Origin: Fusicatenibacter saccharivorans
GTDB lineage: Bacteria; Bacillota; Clostridia; Lachnospirales; Lachnospiraceae
Direction: 5' to 3'
Assembly (NCBI RefSeq): GCF_015557635.1
Contig: NZ_JADNOP010000004.1
Span: forward strand, 170,389 to 234,388
DNA: 64,000 nt
Part shown: in pieces, positions 9,400 to 18,809 of the stretch
Layout: each line of letters begins with the position of its first letter
How positions within the stretch are numbered: the stretch's first letter is position 1
Notes under the pieces: generated by a model
What the model was told of the DNA's origin: nothing
Seen by the model: only the letters and a program-made list of their open reading frames with translations
Databases searched by the model: none
Program-made: the position numbers and the translations under genes

Positions 9400-10176
9400 A
9401 TGGATGCAAAAATCATAGCCGGAATCCTGGCAGCAGGAGGCGCAGCCTTAGCTGCCGGCGGCGTATATAGAATGAATAAGAAAACTGGTTACTTCAAAAA
9501 AGGAAACTCCGTCCGGTACGATGTTTCCCGGATCCCGTTTAAAAAGACGAGTCCGTTAAAAGGAAAGACGGTTGTCTTCCTGGGATCTTCCGTGACGAAG
9601 GGATTTGCGGCCCACAACAATGCGTTCGCGGAGTACATAGCGAAAAAAGACAGTTGTATCTGCATCAAAGAAGCGGTCAATGGAACAACACTGATTGATA
9701 ACTGTGAGGATTCCTACATCGAGCGCATGCGCGACAATCTCGACCCGGAGCGTCAGGTGGATCTGTTTATCTGCCAGCTTTCCACGAACGATGCAACGCG
9801 CAACAGCCCGCTCGGCGAAATTTCGGAATCCCGTGATCTGGACAGCTTCGATGTCAAAACCGTCTGCGGTGCGATCGAGTACATCATTGCGTATGCAAAA
9901 GAAACGTGGCACTGCCGGGTCATGTTCTACACTAACCCACAGTATGATTCCGATACGTACGCAAAGATGGTGGAAGCACTTCTGAAAATCCAGGAAAAAT
10001 GGCAGATCGGCGTGATTGATTTCTGGAATGACGAACGGATCAACAGCATTTCGCCGGAAAAACGGAAACTGTATCTCCAGGATCCGATCCATCCGATGAA
10101 GGCCGGCTACGCTGAGTGGCTCGTCCCGGTGATGGAGCAGCGGATTGCCGAATATCTGGAAACGCAGGTATCATAA
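9400..10176 (+). CDS. Membrane-anchored or exported SGNH/GDSL hydrolase
   Basis: A 258-residue protein with an N-terminal hydrophobic segment (residues 4-22, Ala/Gly-rich) likely to be an uncleaved anchor or signal. An SGNH domain follows. The block I motif is LGSSVT with nucleophile Ser64, block III is STND with Asn130, and the catalytic pair is Asp228 and His231 in DPIHP. These enzymes remove acyl or acetyl groups from lipids or polysaccharides; the substrate here cannot be told. The start has AATGGAGG upstream. A bidirectional terminator separates it from the convergent TetR gene. Confidence 0.88.
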   Translation: MDAKIIAGILAAGGAALAAGGVYRMNKKTGYFKKGNSVRYDVSRIPFKKTSPLKGKTVVFLGSSVTKGFAAHNNAFAEYIAKKDSCICIKEAVNGTTLIDNCEDSYIERMRDNLDPERQVDLFICQLSTNDATRNSPLGEISESRDLDSFDVKTVCGAIEYIIAYAKETWHCRVMFYTNPQYDSDTYAKMVEALLKIQEKWQIGVIDFWNDERINSISPEKRKLYLQDPIHPMKAGYAEWLVPVMEQRIAEYLETQVS

Positions 10177-10183
10177 AAAAGAC

Positions 10184-10238
10184 AAAAAAATACTTTCGTG
10201 GTTTCTTTGGTTGGAAGATTCCGCGAAAGTATTTTTTT
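10184..10238. terminator. Strong bidirectional terminator
   Basis: AAATACTTTCG and CGAAAGTATTT pair, with A7 before and T7 after. It serves both the SGNH hydrolase and the convergent TetR gene. Confidence 0.92.
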
Positions 10239-10929
10239 ATTGCGCTGCCCTTAATGGAGCCGGATGATCAGGCTGCTGTGCTGACGAAATTGTTTTTTCC
10301 GTACTTTCTGTTACGTTCCGTTTTTTACGGATCCGGAACTGTTTGAAAATGCCGCGGATGGCGTCGTAGAGCTCCGGCTTTAAGTCCTCAAGCGGGATTG
10401 GCTGCTGATACAGGATGGCATTGTAGCTTGTGCCGCTTACGAGTTCCAGAATCATATAGAACATCAGCTCCGGTGAGCGGTACGTATATGCCGCGTGAGA
10501 GAGCAGCGATTCGTAAATTGTGTAGATAGCAGGTGCGTCACTGAACGGAGAAAATGTAAGCGAATTTTTGAAGAACCCCCAGCTTAAGTGCTTGGAGATC
10601 AGCGTCACAAGGCTGTGGTTGGCAGCAAACTGATCGAGGATATTGTCGGTGATGAAAAGCACCTGCTCCTCAAAATCCTGGATGTCCGGATGGCGCAGCA
10701 GATCCGCATAGGCTGCCTGGAATATCTGGCTTGCCTTGTGCGCAATCAGATGATTTCGAATATCGTATTTATCTTTGAAATAAAGATAGAAAGTGCCCTT
10801 TGCAACGCCGGCGTTGTTCACGATGTCCGAAATAGAGGTTTTATTAAAGCCGTTGTCGATAAAGAGCGAGAAAGCAGAGTCCAGAAGGGACTCACGCTTC
10901 ATTTGTTTGTTATTATCAATTTTTCCCAC
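10237..10929 (-). CDS. TetR/AcrR-family transcriptional regulator
   Basis: A 230-residue TetR-type repressor. The N-terminal helix-turn-helix reads TSISDIVNNAGVAKGTFYLYF at about residues 32-52; the C-terminal half is a ligand or dimer domain with no recognisable ligand. The GTG at 10929 is preferred because AAAGGAG lies 7 bases upstream, whereas upstream ATGs have none. It is divergent from the large secreted heptad-repeat gene, and the shared region holds two matching palindromes, so it probably represses that gene and perhaps itself. Confidence 0.9.
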   Translation of the reverse strand: MGKIDNNKQMKRESLLDSAFSLFIDNGFNKTSISDIVNNAGVAKGTFYLYFKDKYDIRNHLIAHKASQIFQAAYADLLRHPDIQDFEEQVLFITDNILDQFAANHSLVTLISKHLSWGFFKNSLTFSPFSDAPAIYTIYESLLSHAAYTYRSPELMFYMILELVSGTSYNAILYQQPIPLEDLKPELYDAIRGIFKQFRIRKKRNVTESTEKTISSAQQPDHPAPLRAAQ

Positions 10930-11065
10930 AGAGAGTCTCCTTTCCTGAAAGATATCAAAAACGTGTGTCATTATCCTGCCTATAATTATAGGTATCATAC
11001 ATGGAAACTGTCAAAGGGAAAATGACTAATTTTCTCATTTTTGTGACTATGCACGAAGAAAAAAA

Positions 11066-11112
11066 TGACCGATCGTCAATTTTGTGCAGTATTTAATGTT
11101 GACTAAGAGTCA
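11066..11112. promoter_or_regulatory. Pair of TGAC-N5-GTCA palindromes, likely TetR operators
   Basis: TGACCGATCGTCA (11066-11078) and TGACTAAGAGTCA (11100-11112) share half-sites and spacing, with centres 34 bp apart. The second overlaps the -35 box of the promoter at 11099. They lie between the divergent TetR gene and the 11281 gene. Confidence 0.72.
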
Positions 11113-11127
11113 TTTTTGCGTTATAAC
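11099..11127 (+). promoter_or_regulatory. Sigma-A promoter of the heptad-repeat gene
   Basis: TTGACT, a 17-base spacer and TATAAC. The -35 box lies within a candidate TetR operator. Confidence 0.72.
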
Positions 11128-11280
11128 ATTAGATGATTGAAAGGCATAGGAAAAACATCCTCGATCTGAGGGAAACAGTATCCCGCAGTATCTTACTCCG
11201 AGCGGGTTTTACTTCTCTTATGATCCTGGATTTCATCATAAAAAACCATTATAAAAACCACAGAAAGGAAGTTTATCACA

Positions 11281-14200
11281 ATGAATAGAAACAGAAAACT
11301 GAGAAAACAGATGATGTCTGGTCTTGCTGTTGGTATGGCTGCTGTTATGGGAGCTGCTCCGGTTTATGCAGCGACAGGAGAGGACGCAGCGGTTTCCAAA
11401 GAAGAAACCGTATATGTAAATGCAAATGCAGACGGATCGGAAGATCAGATTACCGTATCCAACTGGCTGAAGAACGCAGGAACGGAAAAGAACCTGCAAG
11501 ATGAAAGTGAACTGAAGGACATCAAAAACGTAAAGGGCGACGAGGAGTTCACCCAGAGCGGAAACAAGCTGACCTGGCAGACAGACGGCGAGGATATCTA
11601 TTATCAGGGAACAACCACAAAAGAGCCTCCGGTTTCCGTGAAGTTCACCTATTATCTGGACGGCAAGGAAATCAAACCGGATGACCTGGCCGGAAAGAGC
11701 GGAAAACTGAAAATCAAAGTTGACTATACAAACAACACAAAGACAACGGTTGACATCAACGGCAAGAAAGAGACGATGTACACCCCATTCGTCCTGATGA
11801 CCGGAATGATTCTTCCGCAGGATACTTTCTCCAATGTCAAGATCGACAATGGTAAAGTCATTTCCGATGGAAGCAGAAACATCGTAATCGGATTTGGTAT
11901 GCCGGGCCTGCAGGAAAGCCTGGGATTAAATTCCGATTCCCTTGAAGATCTGGTATCCGGTGACAGCGATTTCGAACTGCCGGAAAGCCTGGAGATCACT
12001 GCAGATGTGGAGAACTTCTCTCTGGATTCTACCTTCACCGTTGCACTTGACGATGTTCTCGACACCATCGATACCGACAACATCACCGGATACGATGACC
12101 TGAAGGATGCACTGAGTGATCTTGAGGATGCTGCAATGGAACTGGTTGACGGTTCCAAGGCACTCTCCGATGGTGTGGATACTTTAAAAGACAGCTACAA
12201 AGAGCTGGATGACGGTATTGGAACGTTAAAAGGCGGCGCTGACGAGCTGAACAGCGGAGCCGGCACACTGGCAGGCGGAGCCGGCACACTGGCAAGCGGA
12301 GCATCGACTCTGGCAAACGGAACTTCTACTCTGAACAGCGGAGCTTCTACCTTAAACAGCGGAGCAGCTACCCTGTCCAACGGAGCATCCACCTTAAGCA
12401 GCGGAGCTTCTTCCCTGGCAAGCGGCGTAAACTCCTATACCGAGGGCGCTGATACCCTGAATAAAGCAATCCAGACGTATCTTGGAAAGAACGGTGTGCT
12501 GACTGGAAGCGTAACCGAGTATGTAAACGGTGTGAATAAAGTCGTTGCAGGCGTAAAACAGTACACCGACGGAACAACACAGCTGTCCGACGGCGTTGCT
12601 TCTTATGTAGCAGGTGAGAAACAGCTTGCAGCAGGCGCTGAGAAGCTTCAGCCTCTGGCAGACGGCCTGACCGAGGTAAACAGTGCAATCGCAACACTGA
12701 ACGCAGCACTCGACGGAAAAGATGAGAATGATATTTTAGCAGGAGCAAAACAGCTCTCCGAAGGACTGACCAGTTTGAACGAGCAGCTGCAGAGCACCGA
12801 TGTACAGAGCCTTCTGACGATGGTAGACGGCATGACCAGCACCGGTTCTACCCTGATCTCCGAGACCGAGGCACTCTCCGAGGTTCTGAACACCACAATC
12901 GCAGGATCTGTCAACAGCATGATGACAAACGGCAACGAGCTGATGAGCCAGATGGATACGCTGTCCAAAGGACTTGAGAGCTACTTAAGCGGTCTGGAGG
13001 CACAGATCACGAATCAGGCAACGCAGATGGGAACCCAGATGGCAGCACAGGTTCAGGCATGGGCAGACGGAGCAGCAGCACAGCTGAACCAGGAAGCAAC
13101 AGCAGCAGCACAGAGCGCAGCTGATGCAGCAGCAAGCCAGGCATCCGCCGATGCAGCAAAACAGGCAAATGATCAGCTCTCCGCAGCAGCGGCTGCACTG
13201 GATGCACAGATTTCCGCAGCTAAGAGCGCCGGAAATACAGAGCTTGCCGATTCCTTAAGTAAAGCAAGAAATCAGATCGGAAGTGTCAGCGTTTCCGCTT
13301 CAGCAGGAACCGTTTCGGTTACTCCGGTTACAGCTCCGCAGATTACTCTTCCAGAACTGAACTTCGAAATCGAGCGCCCGGATCTCTCCGGTCTTGCAGC
13401 AATGCAGCAGAAGATGAGCGACATCAAGAGCCAGTACAGTGATCTGCAGAAGACGGTTGCAGCTCTGATGCCGCAGCTTGAGACCATGCAGAAACAGATG
13501 CAGACCATCACCGATAATAAAGCAGTTGTTGAGCAGAATCTTGGTGCAATGCAGAAACTGACCGCAGGTGTGGCACAGCTTGATGCAGGCGGAAGCGCTC
13601 TGTACAAGGGCATCGGTACTCTGTCCGCAGGTGTGAGCCAGCTGTACAGCAGCACAAATGAGAGTTTTGCAAAAGCAACAGCAGGCATCAATGCACTGAA
13701 CGCAGGATTCACCCAGCTGAGCGCTTACAATGATACGCTGCTTTCCGGCGCAAGCCAGCTGAAAGCAAATGCACCGGCTCTGGTTGAGGGTGTTACGACT
13801 CTGCAGGGCGGCACGACACAGCTGACCGCAGGTCTTGGACAGCTGGGAAGCCAGTTAAGCGATGGATCTGCAAAACTTTCTGCAAACAGCGGAAGCTTAA
13901 GAAGCGGTGCTTCTCAGGTAGCAAGCGGAGCATCCCAGCTGGCAAGCGGAGCCTCCACACTGGCAAACGGAACTTCTTCCCTGGCAAGCGGAGCTTCTGA
14001 ACTGAACAGCGGAGCTTCTACGCTGGCAAGCGGAGCATCTACGCTGGCGAGCGGAGCTTCTACACTGGCAAATGGAACTTCTTCTCTGGCAAGCGGAGCT
14101 TCTGATCTGAAATCGGGAAGCAGCAAGGTTGTTGATGGTATTGACGAGCTGTCCGATGGGGCGAAAGAACTGGCTGACGGTACGAAGAAGTTTGAAGAAG

Positions 14201-14379
14201 AGGGTACCAGCAAGCTGAAGAGTACCTTTGAGGATGATCTGGGAGATGTACTGGATCGGATTCAGGCGCTGAATTCGGATAAATGCGCTTATACTTCTTA
14301 CAGTGGTAAGGCAAATGGAATGGATGGAAGCGTGAAGTTTATTATTGAGACTGCGGCGATTGAGGCTGCGGAAGAGTAA
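11281..14379 (+). CDS. Large secreted protein with xxxLxxG heptad repeats
   Basis: A 1032-residue protein with a clear signal peptide (about residues 1-30, cleavage near VYA-ATG) and an acidic mature region. Residues ~280-400 and ~865-960 are made of tandem seven-residue units such as SGASTLA and NGTSTLN. These are the xxxLxxG repeats known from YhgE/Pip-like and related surface proteins. Between them lies an Ala/Gln-rich, probably coiled-coil stretch (about 590-660 and 700-780). No C-terminal membrane helix or LPxTG motif is visible, so anchoring is unclear. The ATG follows AGAAAGGAAG. A TetR gene is divergent, with operators in the promoter. The function is not known; an envelope or secretion role is a guess. 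Confidence 0.85.
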   Translation: MNRNRKLRKQMMSGLAVGMAAVMGAAPVYAATGEDAAVSKEETVYVNANADGSEDQITVSNWLKNAGTEKNLQDESELKDIKNVKGDEEFTQSGNKLTWQTDGEDIYYQGTTTKEPPVSVKFTYYLDGKEIKPDDLAGKSGKLKIKVDYTNNTKTTVDINGKKETMYTPFVLMTGMILPQDTFSNVKIDNGKVISDGSRNIVIGFGMPGLQESLGLNSDSLEDLVSGDSDFELPESLEITADVENFSLDSTFTVALDDVLDTIDTDNITGYDDLKDALSDLEDAAMELVDGSKALSDGVDTLKDSYKELDDGIGTLKGGADELNSGAGTLAGGAGTLASGASTLANGTSTLNSGASTLNSGAATLSNGASTLSSGASSLASGVNSYTEGADTLNKAIQTYLGKNGVLTGSVTEYVNGVNKVVAGVKQYTDGTTQLSDGVASYVAGEKQLAAGAEKLQPLADGLTEVNSAIATLNAALDGKDENDILAGAKQLSEGLTSLNEQLQSTDVQSLLTMVDGMTSTGSTLISETEALSEVLNTTIAGSVNSMMTNGNELMSQMDTLSKGLESYLSGLEAQITNQATQMGTQMAAQVQAWADGAAAQLNQEATAAAQSAADAAASQASADAAKQANDQLSAAAAALDAQISAAKSAGNTELADSLSKARNQIGSVSVSASAGTVSVTPVTAPQITLPELNFEIERPDLSGLAAMQQKMSDIKSQYSDLQKTVAALMPQLETMQKQMQTITDNKAVVEQNLGAMQKLTAGVAQLDAGGSALYKGIGTLSAGVSQLYSSTNESFAKATAGINALNAGFTQLSAYNDTLLSGASQLKANAPALVEGVTTLQGGTTQLTAGLGQLGSQLSDGSAKLSANSGSLRSGASQVASGASQLASGASTLANGTSSLASGASELNSGASTLASGASTLASGASTLANGTSSLASGASDLKSGSSKVVDGIDELSDGAKELADGTKKFEEEGTSKLKSTFEDDLGDVLDRIQALNSDKCAYTSYSGKANGMDGSVKFIIETAAIEAAEE

Positions 14380-14403
14380 TGTGATTCCACGGTAGATTGT
14401 GAG

Positions 14404-14443
14404 GCCGCCTGCGGTCGGGATGTTTTCCCCGACCGCAGGCGGC
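14404..14443 (+). terminator. Terminator after heptad-repeat gene
   Basis: A 16-bp GC-rich stem (GCCGCCTGCGGTCGGG and complement) with a 7-base loop, followed by ATTTACG. Confidence 0.82.
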
Positions 14444-14479
14444 ATTTACGTTACGTGGGGTGCAAAAAGACAAAAAATA

Positions 14480-14513
14480 AGAACAGCCCGCGGATATGCG
14501 GGCTGCTCTTTCA
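14480..14513. terminator. Second hairpin terminator
   Basis: AACAGCCCGC and GCGGGCTGCTCT form a stem followed by CTTTC, with an A-rich stretch before it. Confidence 0.65.
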
Positions 14514-14679
14514 TAATGAGGGGGGAGATAGTTTTGAGTGGTTCATCAACTATCTAAGTTATAGTATAGGGAAGAAATGTGAGCAAAGTATGTCTATTTT
14601 CTAAAAGAAACAGTAAATTTCTAAAGAATAAGTGAATCCATCCATTGAGTAAATCACTTCCGCTCGCCAAAACGTAGAT

Positions 14680-14901
14680 GGGTCCCCAGGCGCAGCGGAG
14701 CGTCCGCCCCCCGCGGTGCATTTGCAGGAGGGGTAAGGATGTTAGAGGGCGGAAATTTGCGTTGGGACCGGGCGCAGCACTGTCTGACCGAAGGGAGTTT
14801 GCGGAGCCCGGTTCCGGTTTTAGCAAATTTTCGGCCTCTTACAGCCTCTTTTCCTCCGAAACAGCACCGTGGGGGCGGACGCTCCGCTGTGACTGGGGGT
14901 C
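14680..14901. repeat. 222-bp imperfect palindromic element (MITE-like)
   Basis: Terminal inverted repeats of about 38 bases share the core GCAGCGGAGCGTCCGCCCCC. Inside them a second pair of arms matches (TGTTAGAGGGCGGAAATTTGC against TGTAAGAGGCCGAAAATTTGC, read on opposite strands), so almost the whole element can fold into one long hairpin. It is GC-rich and holds no convincing gene. It lies between two terminators and the 3' end of the AraC gene. Confidence 0.75.
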
Positions 14902-14914
14902 GTATCCTCCCGTC

Positions 14915-15847
14915 CTATTCAAAAGAAAGTTTCCGGTTCCCATAACTCTTCCGGTACTGTCCCGGCGTCATCCCGGTGAGTTTTCGGAAAGCCGTGGAAA
15001 AATTATGCGCATCCTGAAATCCAACATTATAGGCAATCTGAGAGACTGTGTGATTCGTGTCCGTCAGCTCAGCCATTGCGCTGTCCATTTTGGATTTCAG
15101 GATGAACTGCTTCAGTGTCATCCCGGTGCCCTCGTGGAAGAGGGAGGAGAGGTATTTGTCGTTGTAGCCGAAATAACGGGCGAGTTCGGTGACTTTGAGG
15201 GACTCGCTGCTGTGGTACTGGATGTAGCTGATGATGTCCTGCAGGATCTGTGTCCGCTGCGTTTCGGAAGTGTAGGTGCGGTAGAAGGGGCTCTGGCAGT
15301 TGATTTCGCCGAGAACAGCGGCAGTCAGGCTGTTGTTGAGGAACGTGTTGTGGAAACGCAGGGAAGTGTCCTGGAGCTGCTTCATGAGGATGATGACGCG
15401 GTTCGGGGACGAAAGCGTTCCCTGGCGCGGGATGCATAACGTTTCGGGGTAGTTGGATGGAAGCTGGGCGGGAGCGAGGTCCTCAAGGCGGTAGGAGGAT
15501 GGCGGTGCAGCATGAAACTCATCCAGAACCGATCCGGCGGTCGGGTCAGAAGGAGCGATGATCGGTGCGGAGGGGATACCAGGGATAAAATGGAGCCAGT
15601 AGAAAGCGCAGCTTCCTTTTTTCGAGCCGTGCTGATGGACGGTCGGAGGCAAAAGAAGATATTCGCCAGGATGGACTTCGTAAGAGCGGCGTTCGTCCGC
15701 GATAAAAAGCGTTCCTTCCGTCACAACCATCAGTTCAAAATTGACGAGATTCCGTGTCAGGTGCATCCACTCCGGGGACGGGGACTGGAATTTGCCGCAG
15801 AGGTCGTAGGTAAAACAGGCGGCATCTGGAAATAAAACAGAGATCAT
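14915..15847 (-). CDS. AraC-family transcriptional regulator
   Basis: A 310-residue regulator. The N-terminal half is a cupin-like sensor (GTLFIADERRSYEVHPGEYLLLPP). The C-terminal ~100 residues hold two helix-turn-helix motifs, ending in the AraC signature (SQIAYNVGFQDAHNFSTAFRK, then GMTPGQYRKS). It is divergent from the GH127 gene, so it likely activates that gene in response to arabinose-containing oligosaccharides. No strong ribosome site is visible at 15847; this start gives the normal family length. Confidence 0.9.
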   Translation of the reverse strand: MISVLFPDAACFTYDLCGKFQSPSPEWMHLTRNLVNFELMVVTEGTLFIADERRSYEVHPGEYLLLPPTVHQHGSKKGSCAFYWLHFIPGIPSAPIIAPSDPTAGSVLDEFHAAPPSSYRLEDLAPAQLPSNYPETLCIPRQGTLSSPNRVIILMKQLQDTSLRFHNTFLNNSLTAAVLGEINCQSPFYRTYTSETQRTQILQDIISYIQYHSSESLKVTELARYFGYNDKYLSSLFHEGTGMTLKQFILKSKMDSAMAELTDTNHTVSQIAYNVGFQDAHNFSTAFRKLTGMTPGQYRKSYGNRKLSFE

Positions 15848-16036
15848 ATGACTTTTTCAAACCTTTTCAAACATTCTTGTATTTTAAACGGCGGTCCGTT
15901 TTGCTAAAATAAAACTATAGAAAAACAGGAAAACAGCCGTCAAAAGAAGTGTAACGCTTCCCATATCTGAAAGCAAGGAAAATATCTTTTTCAAACCAGG
16001 AGGCGGCGGAAGACAACGAAAAAGGAGACCGAAAAA

Positions 16037-18046
16037 ATGGATCAGAAAAACTTCAGCAAACCATTATCCCTGGCAAAAGTCCAGGTTACCGATGCATTCT
16101 GGAAAAAAGAGATGGAGCTTGTCCGCACCGAAGTAATTCCGTATCAGTGGAATGCCTTAAATGACAATGTTCCGGGAGCAGCACCGAGCTTCTGTATGCG
16201 GAACTACCGCCGCGCCGGTGAAGTTGAAAAAGAGCGGAAAGCAAAAGGAGACAAATTTGTTCAGATCAAATATCCGCTGGATACTTTTGAGACACTGCCG
16301 AAGGATGGCAAAATGGACGGAAGATTTTATGGCTTCCTGTTCCAGGATACCGATTTTACCAAATGGGTGGAGGCAGTTGCGTACTCCCTGACACAGCATC
16401 CCGATCCGGAGCTGGAAAAAACGGCAGATGAAGCAATTGAAGCTGTCTGCGCAGCACAGAGAGAAGACGGATACCTCGATACCTACTATCTGATCAACGA
16501 TCAGGATATGATTTTTACAAACCTTAAGGACAACCATGAGCTGTACTGCTTCGGTCATCTGACGGAAGGCGCCGTAGCCTATTATCAGGCGACCGGAAAA
16601 GACCGTCTCTTAAAAGCAGCGGAGCGTTTCGCGGACTTTATTGCCAGCAAACTCGGTCACGGCGAGGGCAAAAAAGCAGGTTATCCTGGTCACGAAATTG
16701 CAGAGATGGCTCTGATGCGTCTCTATGATCTGACCGGCGAGCAGAAGTATCTTGATCTTGCAAAATACTTCATCGATGAACGCGGAACAAAACCATACTA
16801 TTACGATATCGAGCGCGGTCTGACCTGCCCGGAGGGCGAGGAACGATATAGCTACAATCAGGCAAACCGCCCGGTGCGTCAGCAGGATGAGGTGCAGGGG
16901 CATTCCGTACGCGCCGTATATCTCTATTCCGGCATGGCGGATGTGGCAAGGGCAACGCAGGATGAGAGCCTGCTGAAAGCCTGTGAAACTCTCTGGAACA
17001 ACATGGTGCATCAGAAAATGTACGTCACCGGCGGAATCGGTGCCACTCATATAGGAGAGGCATTCTCTTTCAACTATGACCTGCCAAACGATACCGCTTA
17101 CGCAGAGACCTGTGCATCCATCGGTCTTGTGTTCTTTGCTCGCCGCATGCTGGAGATTCAGGCAAAAGCAGAGTACGCGGATGTGATGGAATTAGCCCTC
17201 TACAATGGCGTTCTTTCCGGAATGGCGCTCGACGGAAAGAGCTTCTTCTATGTCAATCCGCTGGAGGTACTGCCGGAGGCATGTCACAAGGATGAGCGGA
17301 AATTCCATGTAAAACCGATCCGTCAGAAATGGTTCGGCTGTGCCTGCTGCCCTCCGAACCTGGCAAGAACGGTAAGCTCAGTTGCATCTTACGCATACAC
17401 GGAAAACGACACAACCCTGTTTGTCCACTTGTACATGGGTGGAACAGTGGAAGGAGAAAAAGTAAAAGCATCCATCACTTCCGAATTCCCGTGGGACGGC
17501 CATGTTTCCGTGACCTGCGAGAGCGATACCAAAGAGCCGTACACCTTTGCATTCCGCATCCCGGGATGGTGTGCTTCTTATGAAAAAGAGATTCCAAAAG
17601 GCGCAGAAGTGGAAGAAAAAGACGGGTATCTGTATGTGACAAAAGTATGGGCGAAGGGTGAGACGATCCGCCTGAACTTCCCGATGGAAATCCAGTTTTT
17701 GGCATCCAATCCGCTTGTACGCGAGGACGCCGGCCGTGTTGCCGTAAAACGAGGACCGGTTGTTTACTGTATGGAAGAAGCAGACAACGGAAAGAATCTG
17801 CATTTGACAAAACTCTGTGTGAATGGTGAAAAAACCGCAGAAGCAGCCGATGAGCTGGGCGAGCACTTTGTGCGCGTAACGGCCGAGGGACGTCGCATGA
17901 AGCTGGGCGATGCGGAAAAACAGCCGTTGTATCATCTGTATCAGAAAGAGGAAGAGGAAAAGACGAAACTGAAGCTGATTCCATATTATATGTGGAACAA
18001 CCGAGGTGAGGGCGAAATGCAGGTATGGATCCGCGCATGTGAATGA
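16037..18046 (+). CDS. GH127 beta-L-arabinofuranosidase-type enzyme
   Basis: A 669-residue protein of the GH127 (formerly DUF1680) family, whose characterised member HypBA1 removes beta-L-arabinofuranose using a zinc-bound cysteine nucleophile. The zinc ligands align: Glu357 and Cys359 in AETCAS, and Cys437-Cys438 in CACCPPN, with Cys437 the likely nucleophile. There is no signal peptide, so it acts inside the cell on imported arabinosides, for example from plant extensin or arabinan. The ATG follows AAAGGAGACC. An AraC regulator is divergent, and a strong terminator follows. Confidence 0.93.
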   Translation: MDQKNFSKPLSLAKVQVTDAFWKKEMELVRTEVIPYQWNALNDNVPGAAPSFCMRNYRRAGEVEKERKAKGDKFVQIKYPLDTFETLPKDGKMDGRFYGFLFQDTDFTKWVEAVAYSLTQHPDPELEKTADEAIEAVCAAQREDGYLDTYYLINDQDMIFTNLKDNHELYCFGHLTEGAVAYYQATGKDRLLKAAERFADFIASKLGHGEGKKAGYPGHEIAEMALMRLYDLTGEQKYLDLAKYFIDERGTKPYYYDIERGLTCPEGEERYSYNQANRPVRQQDEVQGHSVRAVYLYSGMADVARATQDESLLKACETLWNNMVHQKMYVTGGIGATHIGEAFSFNYDLPNDTAYAETCASIGLVFFARRMLEIQAKAEYADVMELALYNGVLSGMALDGKSFFYVNPLEVLPEACHKDERKFHVKPIRQKWFGCACCPPNLARTVSSVASYAYTENDTTLFVHLYMGGTVEGEKVKASITSEFPWDGHVSVTCESDTKEPYTFAFRIPGWCASYEKEIPKGAEVEEKDGYLYVTKVWAKGETIRLNFPMEIQFLASNPLVREDAGRVAVKRGPVVYCMEEADNGKNLHLTKLCVNGEKTAEAADELGEHFVRVTAEGRRMKLGDAEKQPLYHLYQKEEEEKTKLKLIPYYMWNNRGEGEMQVWIRACE

Positions 18047-18068
18047 TTTTATTAAAGAAGAAATAAAA

Positions 18069-18123
18069 AACTCCGGAAAAGGGATGACTCCTGATGCAGC
18101 CTCCCCTTTTTCCGGAGTTCTTG
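18069..18123 (+). terminator. Strong terminator after GH127 gene
   Basis: AACTCCGGAAAAGGG pairs with CCCCTTTTCCGGAGTT, followed by CTTGTT. It also serves as a barrier to the convergent ECF gene. Confidence 0.88.
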
Positions 18124-18197
18124 TTATGCCAAAATATGAGAATCCTGCAAAAAAGAAAGTGAATTTTTTGCAGGATTCTTTGTGCTATTGGTACAGA

Positions 18198-18809
18198 TTA
18201 TTTTCTGCTTCTCATGGAAAGACTGCCGAAAGCAGAATGGACAGCAGGCAGAATCACAAGAACGACAGCAAGGACGATCATTCGGTCCACAAAGTCGGTC
18301 AGAGCCTGTACAACGCAGACGGACAGCGTCAGATTCATGCCGAGGCTGTGAAGCAGCTGCACCAGCACGGTGGAGCCGGAGGAAGTAATTCCACCGAAAA
18401 CAACCGCAGTGATTGTGGAACTTACCACAGTACCCGGAAGCGAAATCACAAGCGCTGCCGGAAACAGCTTCCAGCCCATGGAGCGGAGGGAAAGACTCTC
18501 GCTGCGGGATCCTGCCGTATGGGACGGGCGGAGTCTGCGGAATACAAGGCCGGCAACGAGACCGATGACAAGCTGCACCGGAATATAGTAAAACGCATAG
18601 ACATCACTCGTCATGCCGGAAATGAGTCCGGAGATCAGTCCCGGAACGAGGCCTGCAGCAGGTCCGAACAGAGCGGCTGCCAGAATTGTTCCGATGGAGT
18701 CCAGATAAACCGGAAGACGCAGCAGCAGAGCAATGGTACCGCCGAGAATATTGATGACACCGCAGAGCGCGAGTGTCGTGAGCTTTAACGTACGGTTAGT
18801 ATTCATCAT
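18198..18809 (-). CDS. ECF transporter S-component (substrate-binding membrane protein)
   Basis: A 203-residue membrane protein with five to six hydrophobic segments and the small-residue-rich pattern (IGTILAAALFGPAAGLVPGLISGLISG) seen in ECF S-components. These bind a vitamin or nucleobase-like substrate and pair with a shared EcfT-EcfA module encoded elsewhere. Its ATG overlaps the stop of the nucleoside hydrolase by 4 bases (ATGA), so the two are translationally coupled. A nucleoside, nucleobase or queuosine-type substrate is inferred from that coupling only. Confidence 0.82.
   Translation of the reverse strand: MMNTNRTLKLTTLALCGVINILGGTIALLLRLPVYLDSIGTILAAALFGPAAGLVPGLISGLISGMTSDVYAFYYIPVQLVIGLVAGLVFRRLRPSHTAGSRSESLSLRSMGWKLFPAALVISLPGTVVSSTITAVVFGGITSSGSTVLVQLLHSLGMNLTLSVCVVQALTDFVDRMIVLAVVLVILPAVHSAFGSLSMRSRK

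Noticed and set aside
12195..14213. Tandem short repeats resembling a CRISPR array or satellite in the large secreted gene, with long reading frames on the opposite strand
   Set aside because: The repeats are in phase with seven-residue protein units in a signal-bearing frame; there are no unique spacers, and opposite-strand frames have no ribosome sites.
14554..15439. Plus-strand frames antisense to the AraC gene and through the palindromic element
   Set aside because: The AraC protein on the other strand has full family motifs; these frames have none.
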